Source: Candidatus Dechloromonas phosphoritropha
GTDB taxonomy: Bacteria > Pseudomonadota > Gammaproteobacteria > Burkholderiales > Rhodocyclaceae
Direction: 5' to 3'
DNA length: 64,000 nucleotides
Assembly: GCA_016722705.1 (NCBI GenBank)
Contig: JADKGN010000004.1
Coordinates: forward strand, 434,001-498,000
The notes beneath the pieces were generated by a model that saw only the letters and a program-made list of their open reading frames with translations, searched no databases and had not been told where the DNA came from. Shown in pieces: positions 10,801-18,853 of the stretch. The position numbers were made by a program, and so were the translations under genes. Positions within the stretch are counted from its first letter, which is position 1, and each line of letters starts with the position of its first letter.

Positions 10801-11034
10801 TTCTCGCTGCAACTTGCTGATCGGAACAGACTGTCAGCAACGGTGGGCATTGATGTTCGAGGGCAACGGGAAATCGAGCTCAACTCCCAGTCTACGAAGA
10901 AGCTACCGGGAAAGAATAAGTCACCAAGAAACACCAAGAGCCTGCTATCGAGGCTGCAGAACTCCTTCATGATGAACAACCAGTCGATGTTGCAGACGGT
11001 AAATCAGCGCTACGCGAAGAACAGAGACAAATAG
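7864..11034 (+). CDS. Metallophosphoesterase - STAND-like P-loop NTPase fusion, candidate defence protein
   Basis: A 1056-aa single-gene locus. Residues 1-270 form a complete calcineurin-like phosphoesterase site: D10-x-H12, GD (D48), GNHD (N88-H90 region), HH at 204-205, and GHEH (H233, H235). Residues ~370-540 form a P-loop NTPase: Walker A GDEQFGKTT at 382-390, a Walker B-like ALVDKVD at 451-457, an ILTAG sensor-like strand at 481-485, and a downstream LIRRWYEVG segment as in STAND/NACHT ATPases. The rest is mostly helical, with a low-complexity polar linker near residues 765-800 and a basic C-terminus. Base composition is visibly less GC-rich than the flanks and codon use differs, pointing to transfer. 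It is flanked by nrdJ and an IS4 element with no partner gene. The effector-plus-STAND layout resembles anti-phage Avs-type proteins; that role is inference. No strong ribosome binding site is seen. Confidence 0.75.
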   Translation: MKAIIIHLSDSHIEATDHSVAEKYEQIAATVRPITAQAECIFIAYTGDITQSGNEAEFVIAKNFLHNLKISLGHDLKRPINVVVTPGNHDGMFKNAKSTRKAIIEQIRVDNKKSSDSDFVEACTEPLVHYYAFAEEVAHDGVTSTDPLWRDYRFEVGEKTIRFSSLSASWMSTVPESKGELVFPIDKYTEIQEDTATFNILLLHHPLNWYAQTTYHPLRQMVRTHYQIVMSGHEHSTNANVVTDFKNHSVIMLEAPALYSKEKSAFSVALLDMDAETVAQESFEWKDTHYLPTNGSAYWDSHVQIPKRKSKNGFHLTDDAKERLGSLDASFNHPRKEHVQLSDVFVYPDLIEASTDKEKPETLCSELLLQAVDKYRKVIVYGDEQFGKTTLLKHLLTEFHRLGLAPVMLNAAEATGNSEQFLRVVDQRVEAFYGADAKAKYAQAPFVEKVALVDKVDGIGARGDVLARALKNIESQFGRIILTAGETYEVTIVASAEAAGAMTDYKDFRMLGFGFKLRHDLIRRWYEVGQEFSQAELQEKVFDSEQIINSVLGKGLVPMTAFNTLVLLQTIEVNEKGALANAGMAQYYEYMFRHSLMVAKVRADELDEIESYLTYLAWAMFQKKVKHFSLEELFNFNTWFSEHVHRTDPLKRIELLEASKILLKRNDQYSFAYAYLDYFFVAKYLSIHCDDQPELKDTIKHLCQHLYLKDNANIVLFLTHHNQANWVIQEIAGLLAEILSDVPVLELERDAEILNTWVSDRAKIVVDTSDVVENNREVRKSDDAAAQLPERSPGSEVSSISELDQIAQLNLLFKTSEILGQVLKGRYGSIVRNVKLDLMKRLFDAPLRGVNFFNTLVNSEPEGLLLEVSNRLHKNNPNVPKEKADRIAKRFIFSVLGAVADSFISRQGEIIGSPKLVDTIDQVAQGNGGMSYELVAVASKLSYPNNPPIEQIKALSEKLEKNYFGYKLLQGLVARHLYMFSLQLADRNRLSATVGIDVRGQREIELNSQSTKKLPGKNKSPRNTKSLLSRLQNSFMMNNQSMLQTVNQRYAKNRDK

Positions 11035-11234
11035 CCCATTGGAGAAAAGGAGTGGGTGATTTCGATGTCTTTGCCTTTTGCTCGGGCAGTGATGACACAC
11101 CGCTTGAACTAAAGGCAGGTGTCTGATTCGATCGGTCACAATCCCCCGCCTTAAATCCAAAAGCAAATTTTGCCCATTTTCCGCAGTCGACCGTAGGAAT
11201 CGGCACATTTCGTTCAGGAGTAATCGGGGACGGA
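11035..11234. other. Non-coding spacer between the NTPase gene and the IS4 element
   Basis: About 200 bp of low-GC sequence without a credible gene, probably the remaining 3' flank of the transferred island. It ends in ACGGA, which is repeated directly after the IS4 element and may be its target duplication. Confidence 0.5.
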
Positions 11235-12568
11235 CCCTGAGGTTTCCCCTCATGGTTTACGACTTATTCAACAGGTTGAAGATAAATATTCACGCGGAGA
11301 ATGAGGAGTAGACTCGTTGCTTTGGGTAAATCGTCAAGGGTTGGCGGATCATGAGTGCGAAGAAGATGATAGTCGGAATGCTGGCGGGGTGTCTGTCGAG
11401 CCTGCATGTCAAATTGGCCTGTGCGGTTGAGGCGGCGGTAGGCAGTGCGCTGCGAGGTGGTCGCTTGAGCTTGAGTCAGCTTGCGCGGTCTGTGCAGTCG
11501 GCGACGTCGATGCGTCATCGAGTCAAGCGCATTGACCGTCTGCTGGGAAATACCTCGTTGCACATCACAAGGACCGAGATTTATCGTGAGGTGGCGTCAC
11601 GTTGGCTGACCGATCTCGATAATGTGCTGGTGGTGATCGATTGGTCGGACGCCACGACCGATCAACGCTGGCATCTGCTGCGTGCCAGCATCGCCGTCAA
11701 GGGCCGCAGTGTGACGCTGTACGAGGAAATTCACGCGCAACGACTGTATGGTAATCAGGCGGTGCATCGTCGGTTTCTGGATTGTTTGGCGAAGCTGCTG
11801 CCCGACGGGTGCACTCCGACCCTCATCACCGATGCCGGTTTTCACTCGACCTGGTTCGACTTGGTCACGGAACATCATTGGCCGTGGATCGGACGCATCC
11901 GTGGCAAAGACAGGGTCAGTATTACCGAAGGTCCATGGAAGCGCTGCACCGAGGTTTTCCCGGATGCCACGCCGTGCGCCCAAGCCTTCGACAATGCCCG
12001 ATACGTTCGTAGCCATCCGACAGACTGTCGGTTGGTGCTGGTTAAACGCGAAGCCAAAAGGCGCCACCATCACACGCGGACGGGCAAACATTCGCGCTCC
12101 CATAGCTCGATCAAGGCGGCTCGTGGTGCCAGAGAGCCATGGCTGCTGGCCTGTTCTCCAGCATTTCCAAAAGCGAGTCCCGAGACGATTATTGACCAGT
12201 ACTCCCGACGAATGACCATTGAGGAATCCTTTCGTGATCTCAAGAACGAGCGGCTTGGTCTTGGCTTTAGCGCTTCGCGATCACGCTCGGGCAAGCGACT
12301 TGAGATTCTGCTGTTGATTGCTCACTTGACCCACTGGCTGATGCGCCTGATCGGCGAGTGCGCCCAGCAGAGCGGGATACAGAGGTTCTTCCAGAGTGTG
12401 CCCGGTCTAAAGCACAAAGAGATTTCAGCCATCACATTGGCTCGTCGAGTCATCGATGCCGGGCCCTCCTGGCTTAACCAAATTCGCCCGAAAGACGCTG
12501 TTCCGATTCTCCGGCACCAAGCTCAACAGGCTTCTCATATGGCATTTATATGAGGGGAAACCTCAGGG
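11235..12568 (+). mobile_element. IS4-family insertion sequence
   Basis: The ends are a perfect 19-bp inverted repeat starting CCCTGAGGTTTCCCCTCAT, at 11235-11253 and 12550-12568. A 5-bp direct repeat ACGGA abuts both ends (11230-11234 and 12569-12573). The single transposase gene lies between. The 1334-bp length is normal for the family. It separates the low-GC NTPase island from the DUF1015 gene. Confidence 0.85.
11351..12553 (+). CDS. IS4-family transposase
   Basis: A 400-aa DDE transposase. Visible landmarks are the first Asp in VVIDWSDAT, the second Asp in LITDAGFHSTW, and the family-defining Y-(2)-R-(3)-E-(6)-K block in YSRRMTIEESFRDLKNERLG near residue 280. The stop codon overlaps the right inverted repeat. 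The reading frame appears intact. Confidence 0.88.
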   Translation: MSAKKMIVGMLAGCLSSLHVKLACAVEAAVGSALRGGRLSLSQLARSVQSATSMRHRVKRIDRLLGNTSLHITRTEIYREVASRWLTDLDNVLVVIDWSDATTDQRWHLLRASIAVKGRSVTLYEEIHAQRLYGNQAVHRRFLDCLAKLLPDGCTPTLITDAGFHSTWFDLVTEHHWPWIGRIRGKDRVSITEGPWKRCTEVFPDATPCAQAFDNARYVRSHPTDCRLVLVKREAKRRHHHTRTGKHSRSHSSIKAARGAREPWLLACSPAFPKASPETIIDQYSRRMTIEESFRDLKNERLGLGFSASRSRSGKRLEILLLIAHLTHWLMRLIGECAQQSGIQRFFQSVPGLKHKEISAITLARRVIDAGPSWLNQIRPKDAVPILRHQAQQASHMAFI

Positions 12569-12639
12569 ACGGAGCACGATTGCTGCCCACGAAATCTCCA
12601 AACCCAGCCCTCCATCAGCAATCCTTCAAGAGTATAGAT

Positions 12640-13866
12640 ATGCCACTTATCCAGCCCTTTCGCGGACTGCGCCCAGTTCCCGACCGTGCCGCCGATGTCG
12701 CCGCCCCGCCCTACGACGTGCTGTCGAGCGCCGAGGCCCGTGCGCGCGCCGCCGGCAACCCGCTGAACTTCCTGCACATCTCCAAGGCCGAGATCGATCT
12801 GCCGGTCGATACCGACCCCTATTCCCCCGCGGTCTACGCCAAATCGGCCGAGAATTTTTGCCGCCTGATCGCCGACGGCATCCTGATCCGCGATCCGACG
12901 CCCTGCTATTACGCCTACCGGTTGACCATGGGCGAGCATGTCCAGACCGGGCTCGTCGCCGCCGCTTCGGTCGCCGACTACGACAGCAACCGCATCCGCA
13001 AGCATGAGTTCACCCGCCCCGACAAGGAAGACGACCGCGTGCGCCAGATCGAGGCACTATCTGCACAGACCGGCCCGGTGCTGCTGGCCTATCCTGAATC
13101 ACAGGCGGCGGATGACCTCATCGCGCGGGCGACCCGCTTCGTTCCCGTCGCCGACGTCACGGCCGACAGCGTGCGTCACACCGTCTGGCTGATCGACGAT
13201 GCATCCGCGATCGCCGCCCTGACCGCCACTTTCGATGCCATGCCCAGCCTCTACATCGCCGACGGCCACCACCGCTCGGCGGCGGCTTCGCGCGTCGCCG
13301 CCAGCCACCGCGGGCAAGCCACCGCCACTGGCGCCGAGTACTTCCTGGCGGTCATCTTTCCGGCGCAACAGATGCGTATCCTCGATTACAACCGGGTTGT
13401 GCGCGATCTGAACGGCCTGTCAGTCGCGGACTTTCTTGCCCGCATCGGCGAACGCTTTGCCATCACCCCGGTGGCTGAACGCGTGCGGCCGGAGAAACCC
13501 GGCGTCGTCGGTATGTACCTCGGCGGACGCTGGTACCGGCTGGAGATCGATCCGACCCTCATCCCCCTGGACGACCCGGTGCGCCGGCTCGATGTCAGCC
13601 TGCTTTCGGAGCATCTGCTGGAACCCGTGCTCGCTATCGGCGACCTGCGCCGCGACAAGCGCATCGATTTCGTTGGCGGCATTCGCGGCCCGGCGGAACT
13701 CGAACGCCGCGTCGATGGCGGCGAGATGGCGGTCGCCTTCGCCGTGCACGCGACGCAGATGGGCGACCTGATGGCGGTCGCTGATTCGGGCCAGGTCATG
13801 CCGCCGAAATCGACCTGGTTCGAGCCGAAACTCGCCGACGGCCTGGTTTCGCACATCATCGACTGA
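12640..13866 (+). CDS. DUF1015 family protein
   Basis: A 408-aa protein beginning MPLIQPFRGLRPVPDRAAD. It carries the DUF1015 hallmarks: the N-terminal PFRGLRP...APPYDVLS stretch, NPLNFLHI, RKHEFTRPDKEDDR near residue 125, and YIADGHHRSAAASR near residue 205. Family function is not established; members often sit beside serine/one-carbon genes. The ATG at 12640 is chosen because it begins the conserved N-terminus; an in-frame earlier start would lie inside the IS4 right end. It converges on folA. Confidence 0.8.
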   Translation: MPLIQPFRGLRPVPDRAADVAAPPYDVLSSAEARARAAGNPLNFLHISKAEIDLPVDTDPYSPAVYAKSAENFCRLIADGILIRDPTPCYYAYRLTMGEHVQTGLVAAASVADYDSNRIRKHEFTRPDKEDDRVRQIEALSAQTGPVLLAYPESQAADDLIARATRFVPVADVTADSVRHTVWLIDDASAIAALTATFDAMPSLYIADGHHRSAAASRVAASHRGQATATGAEYFLAVIFPAQQMRILDYNRVVRDLNGLSVADFLARIGERFAITPVAERVRPEKPGVVGMYLGGRWYRLEIDPTLIPLDDPVRRLDVSLLSEHLLEPVLAIGDLRRDKRIDFVGGIRGPAELERRVDGGEMAVAFAVHATQMGDLMAVADSGQVMPPKSTWFEPKLADGLVSHIID

Positions 13867-13923
13867 TGGACCTGGTCGTCTGGCCGAAGGCTGCGCGGCG
13901 CACGCCGGAATTCGACCCGCTGC

Positions 13924-14460
13924 TCAACCCGCTGGTGGCGGAGCGGCCCCAGGCAGCCGGCGCGGGTGAGGCTGCTCGTATTGCAGGAAGCGGCACTCGA
14001 CCGCGCTGCCTGATTTCCGCTCGCGATAAGTCTTCCGCACGTCGCTGATCACCGTCCACCGCTCAAGCGGAATGCTTGCCGGAAAGAGCGTGTCGCCGGC
14101 GAACGGCATCCCGATACGTGTCAGGTAGAAGCGTTGGCAGTAGGGCCAGGCGGCGACGTAGATCGACGCGCCACCGATCACGAAAACATCCTTTCCGGTG
14201 GCTGTTGCGGTCAACAGTCCTTTTTCGACCGAATCCACCTGGAGGCAACCCGGACGCAGCGCCAGGCCGGGCCGGTTGCTGACGACGAACGAGTCGGGCG
14301 GCACGACATCCATCGACTCGTAGGTCAGGCGACCGATGACCAGCGCCGCCCTGGCGACGGTTCTCTCGAAATAGGCAAGTTCCTCCGGGATGTCCCACGG
14401 CAGCCAGCCGTCCAGCCCGACCACGCTGTTGCTCGCCACGGCACCGATCGCAGCGATCAT
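13924..14460 (-). CDS. folA: Dihydrofolate reductase
   Basis: A 178-aa NADPH-dependent reductase of dihydrofolate. Conserved blocks are MIAAIGAVASNSVVG, the substrate-site LPWDIPEELAYF (catalytic acid in PWDIPEE), the GR-x-TYES NADPH loop, VIGGASIY, and a C-terminal CRFLQYEQ strand. The start at 14460 is chosen because this ATG overlaps the stop of the upstream folB-like gene (ATGA), implying translational coupling. The last ~14 residues are a Pro/Ala-rich tail. Confidence 0.88.
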   Translation of the reverse strand: MIAAIGAVASNSVVGLDGWLPWDIPEELAYFERTVARAALVIGRLTYESMDVVPPDSFVVSNRPGLALRPGCLQVDSVEKGLLTATATGKDVFVIGGASIYVAAWPYCQRFYLTRIGMPFAGDTLFPASIPLERWTVISDVRKTYRERKSGSAVECRFLQYEQPHPRRLPGAAPPPAG

Positions 14461-14840
14461 GCCCGCCGCGTCTCCCACTGCTCGCGGGTTAGCGACAGCG
14501 AGATCGCCGGCGTGCCCTGCCCGTTGTAAACATGCGGCTTGTGCATTGAGACAAAGGCCGTGGTCACGATCGCCATCGAAAAAATGGCATCCATGACTTC
14601 GAGAATGCTCGTTTCCAGGCAGATGGAATGCGGATTGCCTTCGAGCTTGCGGATCGCCAGGAAGATCACCTCATAGTCGATCACCTGTCTGATGTCATGC
14701 GGATCGGCTACGACAGCGACCGGTGCCCAGGCGTCCGCATGCACGTTCACCGCCTGCGGGCCATGCTTCTCCAGCGGATTGCAACCAGTCCGCAAGTCGA
14801 TGGTGGCATCGACCGATGCGCACCAGTGGTTGGTTAACAC
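14457..14840 (-). CDS. Dihydroneopterin aldolase-like protein (FolB family)
   Basis: A 127-aa protein with a GTG start 10 bp after a GGAG. The pattern is of the T-fold FolB/FolX family: an initial substrate strand, VNVHADAWAP, a DIRQVIDYEVIFLAIRKL helix region, the LETSILEVMDAIF segment holding the conserved Glu, and a final HKPHV...SLSLTRE strand. Some residues usual in bona fide FolB are replaced, so it could be a paralogue. Coupling with folA by an ATGA overlap supports a role in folate/pterin metabolism. Confidence 0.6.
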   Translation of the reverse strand: MLTNHWCASVDATIDLRTGCNPLEKHGPQAVNVHADAWAPVAVVADPHDIRQVIDYEVIFLAIRKLEGNPHSICLETSILEVMDAIFSMAIVTTAFVSMHKPHVYNGQGTPAISLSLTREQWETRRA

Positions 14841-14943
14841 AGCGCTTCACTCCTGAATACTCGCGAAACCTGGCGGCACGCTCGCCAAAGCAACGCCGGC
14901 CCAGAAGGCCGGCGACGAAGGGCAAGTATAAACGGGGAACTGC

Positions 14944-16383
14944 TCAGCTCTTCATCTTGATCATGAAGTTCAGCAGTTTGGTCGGCAGGCCGTTGTAAGG
15001 GGGAGCGAACAGGTTGAGCACGCGCCACGGGCTTTGCTTGAACACCGGACGCAGCTTGGAGAAGGTCGTGAATCCCTCGTAGCCGTGGTAATGACCCATG
15101 CCGCTGTTGCCGGTACCGCCGAACGGCAGGCTGTGAATGCCGGCCTGGATGACCGATTCGTTGAGGCCAACACCGCCCGAAATAGTGTTGTTCAGGTAGT
15201 ACTGCTGCAGGTTGAAGTCGTTGCTGTAGACGTAGAACGCCAGCGGCCGCGGACGCTCGCCGACGTACTCGACCACCTCTTCCTTCGTTCTGTAGGTCAT
15301 TATCGGCAGCAGCGGGCCGAAGATCTCGCGCTGCATGATGTCCATGTCTTCATTGACGTTGATCACGATGCGCGGCGGCATGATCCGGCGCGCGGCATCG
15401 GCTGCCGGTCCGCTGTAGAGATCGACCAGCCTGGCGCCCTTGGCAACGGCATCGGCGGCGGTGGCCTGCAGGCGATCGTAGGATGCCTGGTCGATGACCG
15501 CGGTGTAGTCACCGTTGTTGATGTCGGAAAAGCGCTTGTTGACGATCGCTTTCGCTTCGCTGATGAATTCCTCGACCTTGTTCTCGGGCAGGAACAGGTA
15601 ATCGACGTTGGTGCAGATCTGTCCGGCATTGAGCATCTTGGCCCAGAGGATGCGCTCGGCGGCGGTACGCATCGGATAATCCGGCGCCACCACACACGGC
15701 GACTTGCCGCCCAGTTCGAGCGTCACCGGCGTCAGGTTCCTCGCGGCATTGACCATCACTGACTTGCCGGTCGTCGGCGACCCGGTGAAAAAGATGTGGT
15801 CAAAGGGCAAGGAGGTAAACTGGGCGCCGCGATGATGGCCATCCTCGAAGAATGCCAGCTTGTCGATGGGGAAATATTTCAGCGAAATCTGCTTGAGCAG
15901 GTGGGCCAGATGGTTGGAGTTGCCCGACATCTTGATCATCGCCCGGTTGCCGGCGGCGAAGATGCCGATCAGCGGCTGGAAAGCCATTGCTATCGGGAAG
16001 TTCCACGGCACGACGATACCCACCACTCCGACCGGTTGCGGGAAGGTCCACGCCTTGGCCAGGGGAAACTGGGTCGGATCGAGATGACGTTTCTGAGGCT
16101 TCATCCACTTTTTCAGATGCTTTATGGCATCGAGCGTCGCTTCCTGTGCCATGAAGGTCTCGGCAAACTTCGTTTCGAAGGCACAGCGGCAACCGTAGTC
16201 CTTGTTGACCGCATCGACCAGCGCATCCTGGTTTTCGACCAGCAGGCGATGCAGGGTACGCAGGTCTGCCACCCGCTCGGCATGGGTCGGGTTGCGGTTC
16301 TTCTTGTAAGCTGCCAACTGGAGTTCATAGCATTCCCGGAACTCGGCGGGAATCAGCAGTTCGCTGGGTGTGGATTGATTCAT
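14944..16383 (-). CDS. Coniferyl-type aldehyde dehydrogenase
   Basis: A 479-aa NAD(P)-dependent aldehyde dehydrogenase. The cofactor region has GVVGIVVPWNFPI and FTGSPTTGKSVM. The general base Glu is in TLELGGKSP and the nucleophilic Cys is in NAGQICTNVDY. The C-terminal ISGGVGLNESVIQAGIHSLPFGGTGNSGMG block is typical of the coniferyl aldehyde dehydrogenase (CalB) branch, which oxidises aromatic or long-chain aldehydes. It is full length, with its own spacing from folB. The actual substrate is not determinable. Confidence 0.85.
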   Translation of the reverse strand: MNQSTPSELLIPAEFRECYELQLAAYKKNRNPTHAERVADLRTLHRLLVENQDALVDAVNKDYGCRCAFETKFAETFMAQEATLDAIKHLKKWMKPQKRHLDPTQFPLAKAWTFPQPVGVVGIVVPWNFPIAMAFQPLIGIFAAGNRAMIKMSGNSNHLAHLLKQISLKYFPIDKLAFFEDGHHRGAQFTSLPFDHIFFTGSPTTGKSVMVNAARNLTPVTLELGGKSPCVVAPDYPMRTAAERILWAKMLNAGQICTNVDYLFLPENKVEEFISEAKAIVNKRFSDINNGDYTAVIDQASYDRLQATAADAVAKGARLVDLYSGPAADAARRIMPPRIVINVNEDMDIMQREIFGPLLPIMTYRTKEEVVEYVGERPRPLAFYVYSNDFNLQQYYLNNTISGGVGLNESVIQAGIHSLPFGGTGNSGMGHYHGYEGFTTFSKLRPVFKQSPWRVLNLFAPPYNGLPTKLLNFMIKMKS

Positions 16384-16472
16384 GGCACTCTCGTCGAAAG
16401 TTGAGGTCTTGTAATGGCTGATGGCTATTTCACGCTGGCGGCCGTCAGTTCGTCCTTGAGATCATGCGCCCG

Positions 16473-17095
16473 CTAGATCAGAAAGGCACGGATCTTTTCA
16501 ATGTCATCCGTCTCCAGGCGGTCGCCAGAAGGCGGCATGCCAGCCTGGGCGGTCTCGACGTCGGCAGTTTGCGGCGGCGGTGCCGGTGGAACGAAAACGC
16601 GATGCTTGACCTCGTGCATTGCCGCGGTACGGCGGAGTTTGAAGACGAACAGGCGTGAGTCAGGCATAGCCGGCGAGCGCTGGGCGATGGCGCCGAACGT
16701 GATCGGGAAGGCGCCGCTCCAGCCGACGTTGAAGGCTACGTACTGCTCGCCCTTGACTTCATAGGTCATCTGCCCGGCGACCACGCCGCTGCTGACTTCG
16801 CGCTGCCAGAGCTTTCTGCTGCTGTCGGCGGCATAGGCGACCAGTTCGCCGTGCGTCGTGCCCTGGAAGACCAGGTTGCCGGCGGTGGTGTGCTGCGGAA
16901 TGAACACCAGCCCGGTCTGCCGGTTGAAGCTCACCGGATGCCAGTTATGCGCGCCCTGCGACCCCGGGAAAACCAGCTTGGCCTCGCCCTTGGTCCAGTA
17001 ATCGGCCGCTTCCGCATCGAAGATCGGCCTGTCGGTGGTCTTGTCGATTCCGGCACGCGTCAAGGTAGTTGTCGCCTCGGTCATGCAGCCAGCGG
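16473..17095 (-). pseudogene. PQQ-dependent alcohol dehydrogenase, C-terminal remnant
   Basis: About 200 codons of the last propeller blades of a quinohemoprotein-type dehydrogenase (GAHNWHPVSFNRQTGLVFIPQ, LWQREVSSGVVAGQMTYEVKGEQYVAFNVGWSG) followed by a Pro-rich tail. The part coding the first ~two thirds is absent. Upstream the sequence passes straight into an IS3-type fragment, so an open frame through the junction is a chimera and not a real gene. The gene was truncated by insertion/deletion. Confidence 0.75.
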
Positions 17096-17640
17096 CTGAA
17101 TATTGTGGTTTGCCGAATGCGTGTTGATGATGGAATCGCGTTCGGGGTTGAGGGTGACAGCCCCGATAGGCGACCAGTTTCGCGTCTTGCCAGACCAGCG
17201 TGCGGGGTTGAGTTGGCGGGCCTCGGTGTAGAGGGCATGTCGGGCGGCCAGGATTTTCTGATCCTCGCCACCATGGCGCTGGGCAGGGCTGACATAACGG
17301 ATACCGCTGTGACGATGATCGACGTTGTACCAGCGCACGAAGCCGGCCGCCCGGGCGCGCGCCTCGTCGAGATCGGTAAAACCCCTGGGTAAGGAACTCG
17401 GGCCGGTACTTGGCGGTGCGAAACAACGACTCGGCATAAGCGTTGTCATCGCTAACCCGGGGGCGCAAGTACGAGGGTTTGGCCCCCAACCAATTGAGCA
17501 TCACCAGCGCCGTTATGGCCTTCAAGGTCGAGCCGTTGTCGCCGTGCAGCACCTGCTTGGCGGTCAAGGCGGCAATGAATGCGCCCAGCCAGCGCCGTGC
17601 GGCGCACCAGATGCTGCAAAGAGCGAGAAGAAATAATCGA
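17081..17640 (-). pseudogene. Truncated, frameshifted IS3-family transposase (orfB C-terminal part)
   Basis: The C-terminal half of an integrase-type DDE domain: LHGDNGSTLKAITALVMLNWLG (second Asp), RPRVSDDNAYAESLFRTAKYRPEF (catalytic Glu), then, after a one-base frameshift near 17390, GFTDLDEARARAAGFVRWYNVDHRHS and TPAQRH-like residues. It is related to, but clearly different from, the complete IS3 at 50992-57429. Its 5' part and one terminus are missing. Confidence 0.75.
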
Positions 17641-17657
17641 CTGCAGCTGAACAGATT

Positions 17658-18695
17658 CTAGTCCGCCGCTCGCCCGAACTGCTTGGCAACAAATGTCCAG
17701 ATCATCCGCGACGCATCCGGGCCTTTGGGGTCGCTGTACGAATACCCTGCCGCACCGCCACTCCAAGCGTGACCGAGGCGACTGACTTCGCATAGCGTCG
17801 CGACGAGGCGGCCGCGGCTGCGGCTACGATAATCAGTGATGGTTGCGGCATAACGTGCGCCGCGTTGTACCGTGCGCGGCGTGCTGGCTTTTGCCCCGAC
17901 TCGCTCAGACCAGCGCAATGCCGCTTCTCTACCATTGCTTAGCGCGACGATAGGGTCGGCGGTGCCGTGAATCACCAGTAGCGCCGGCAGTCGGACGTTG
18001 ACGGCAATCGGCGGCAGCGGCGAAGGGGTGGCGCTTTGCCCGAACATTGCCTTGACGGCGCTAGCCGAGGAGTGGGCGACGCCAGGAGCGATACCCGAGT
18101 GCATGGCGACGGCGCGAAAACGCTCCGGATGGTGCGTCGCCAGCAGCACCGCCATGCCGGCACCGGCAGAAATGCCGACGAGGGCGATCTTGCTGCGGTC
18201 AACCGGCTGCGTCAGGCAAATCTTCTCGATGGCCGCATTGATCGAGTTCTCTTCCGCTTGGGCCCGGCCTGTCCGCGTGTCGTACCAGTTCCAGCAGCCA
18301 TGCAAATTCGCAAGACGGTCCTGCTCCGGATAAAGAACAAGAAAGCGCTCGCGGGCGGCGATCTGGTTCATCCGACTACTGACAGCGAGTGATTCGGCAT
18401 CCTGACCGCAGCCGTGCAGCATGACCAATAGTGGAAGGTGCTGGTTACTCCGCACGCCTGGCGGCTTGTAGAGTCGGTAGCGCCGCGTGATGGTGATACC
18501 GATGGCGATACCCGTCGTCCAGTTGGCCGAGGGGGCCACTTTCTTTTTAGCAACGGTGCGTTTGGTCCTTGTGGGAGTGGCGCGTAGCGAGTCTTTGATT
18601 GCTTTTGCCCCGGCGCGCACTGCCGTTCGCGTCATCGCCTTCAGTGTCCGGTCGAATGAACGAGTCCAGAGCATTTTGGTTGTGCGTCTTGCCAT
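17658..18695 (-). CDS. PHB depolymerase-family esterase
   Basis: A 345-aa alpha/beta hydrolase of the LpqC/PHB-depolymerase/feruloyl esterase group. Catalytic triad candidates are Ser176 in VGISAGAGM, Asp248 in IHGTADPIV and His309 in RLGHAWSGG. The oxyanion region is MLHGCGQDAES. The first ~55 residues are basic and Ala/Arg/Lys-rich with no clear signal peptide, as in intracellular or unusual PHB depolymerases. It would cleave short-chain polyhydroxyalkanoate or other esters. It appears complete. Confidence 0.8.
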   Translation of the reverse strand: MARRTTKMLWTRSFDRTLKAMTRTAVRAGAKAIKDSLRATPTRTKRTVAKKKVAPSANWTTGIAIGITITRRYRLYKPPGVRSNQHLPLLVMLHGCGQDAESLAVSSRMNQIAARERFLVLYPEQDRLANLHGCWNWYDTRTGRAQAEENSINAAIEKICLTQPVDRSKIALVGISAGAGMAVLLATHHPERFRAVAMHSGIAPGVAHSSASAVKAMFGQSATPSPLPPIAVNVRLPALLVIHGTADPIVALSNGREAALRWSERVGAKASTPRTVQRGARYAATITDYRSRSRGRLVATLCEVSRLGHAWSGGAAGYSYSDPKGPDASRMIWTFVAKQFGRAAD

Positions 18696-18853
18696 TGATC
18701 CTCTTTCGGGCTTAGCCCGGCGTTAAACCCCAGTGCCAATTGCGTATCGACATCGGCTGCTGGCCTGATGTGGCCCGCCCAGTCAGTCACCGCGCTGCGC
18801 TTGCATCAATGCAGGCTTCGCCGGCGGATTTCGTTGCCAGTATCCTGCCACGC

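Noticed and set aside
13866..14048. Small 60-codon frame overlapping the DUF1015 stop
   Set aside because: It lies over the 3' end of folA on the other strand and shows no family resemblance; treated as a shadow.
16473..17567. A continuous 364-codon frame joining IS3 and PQQ-dehydrogenase sequence
   Set aside because: A chimera created by a frameshifted IS3 fragment abutting a truncated gene; not a real fusion protein.
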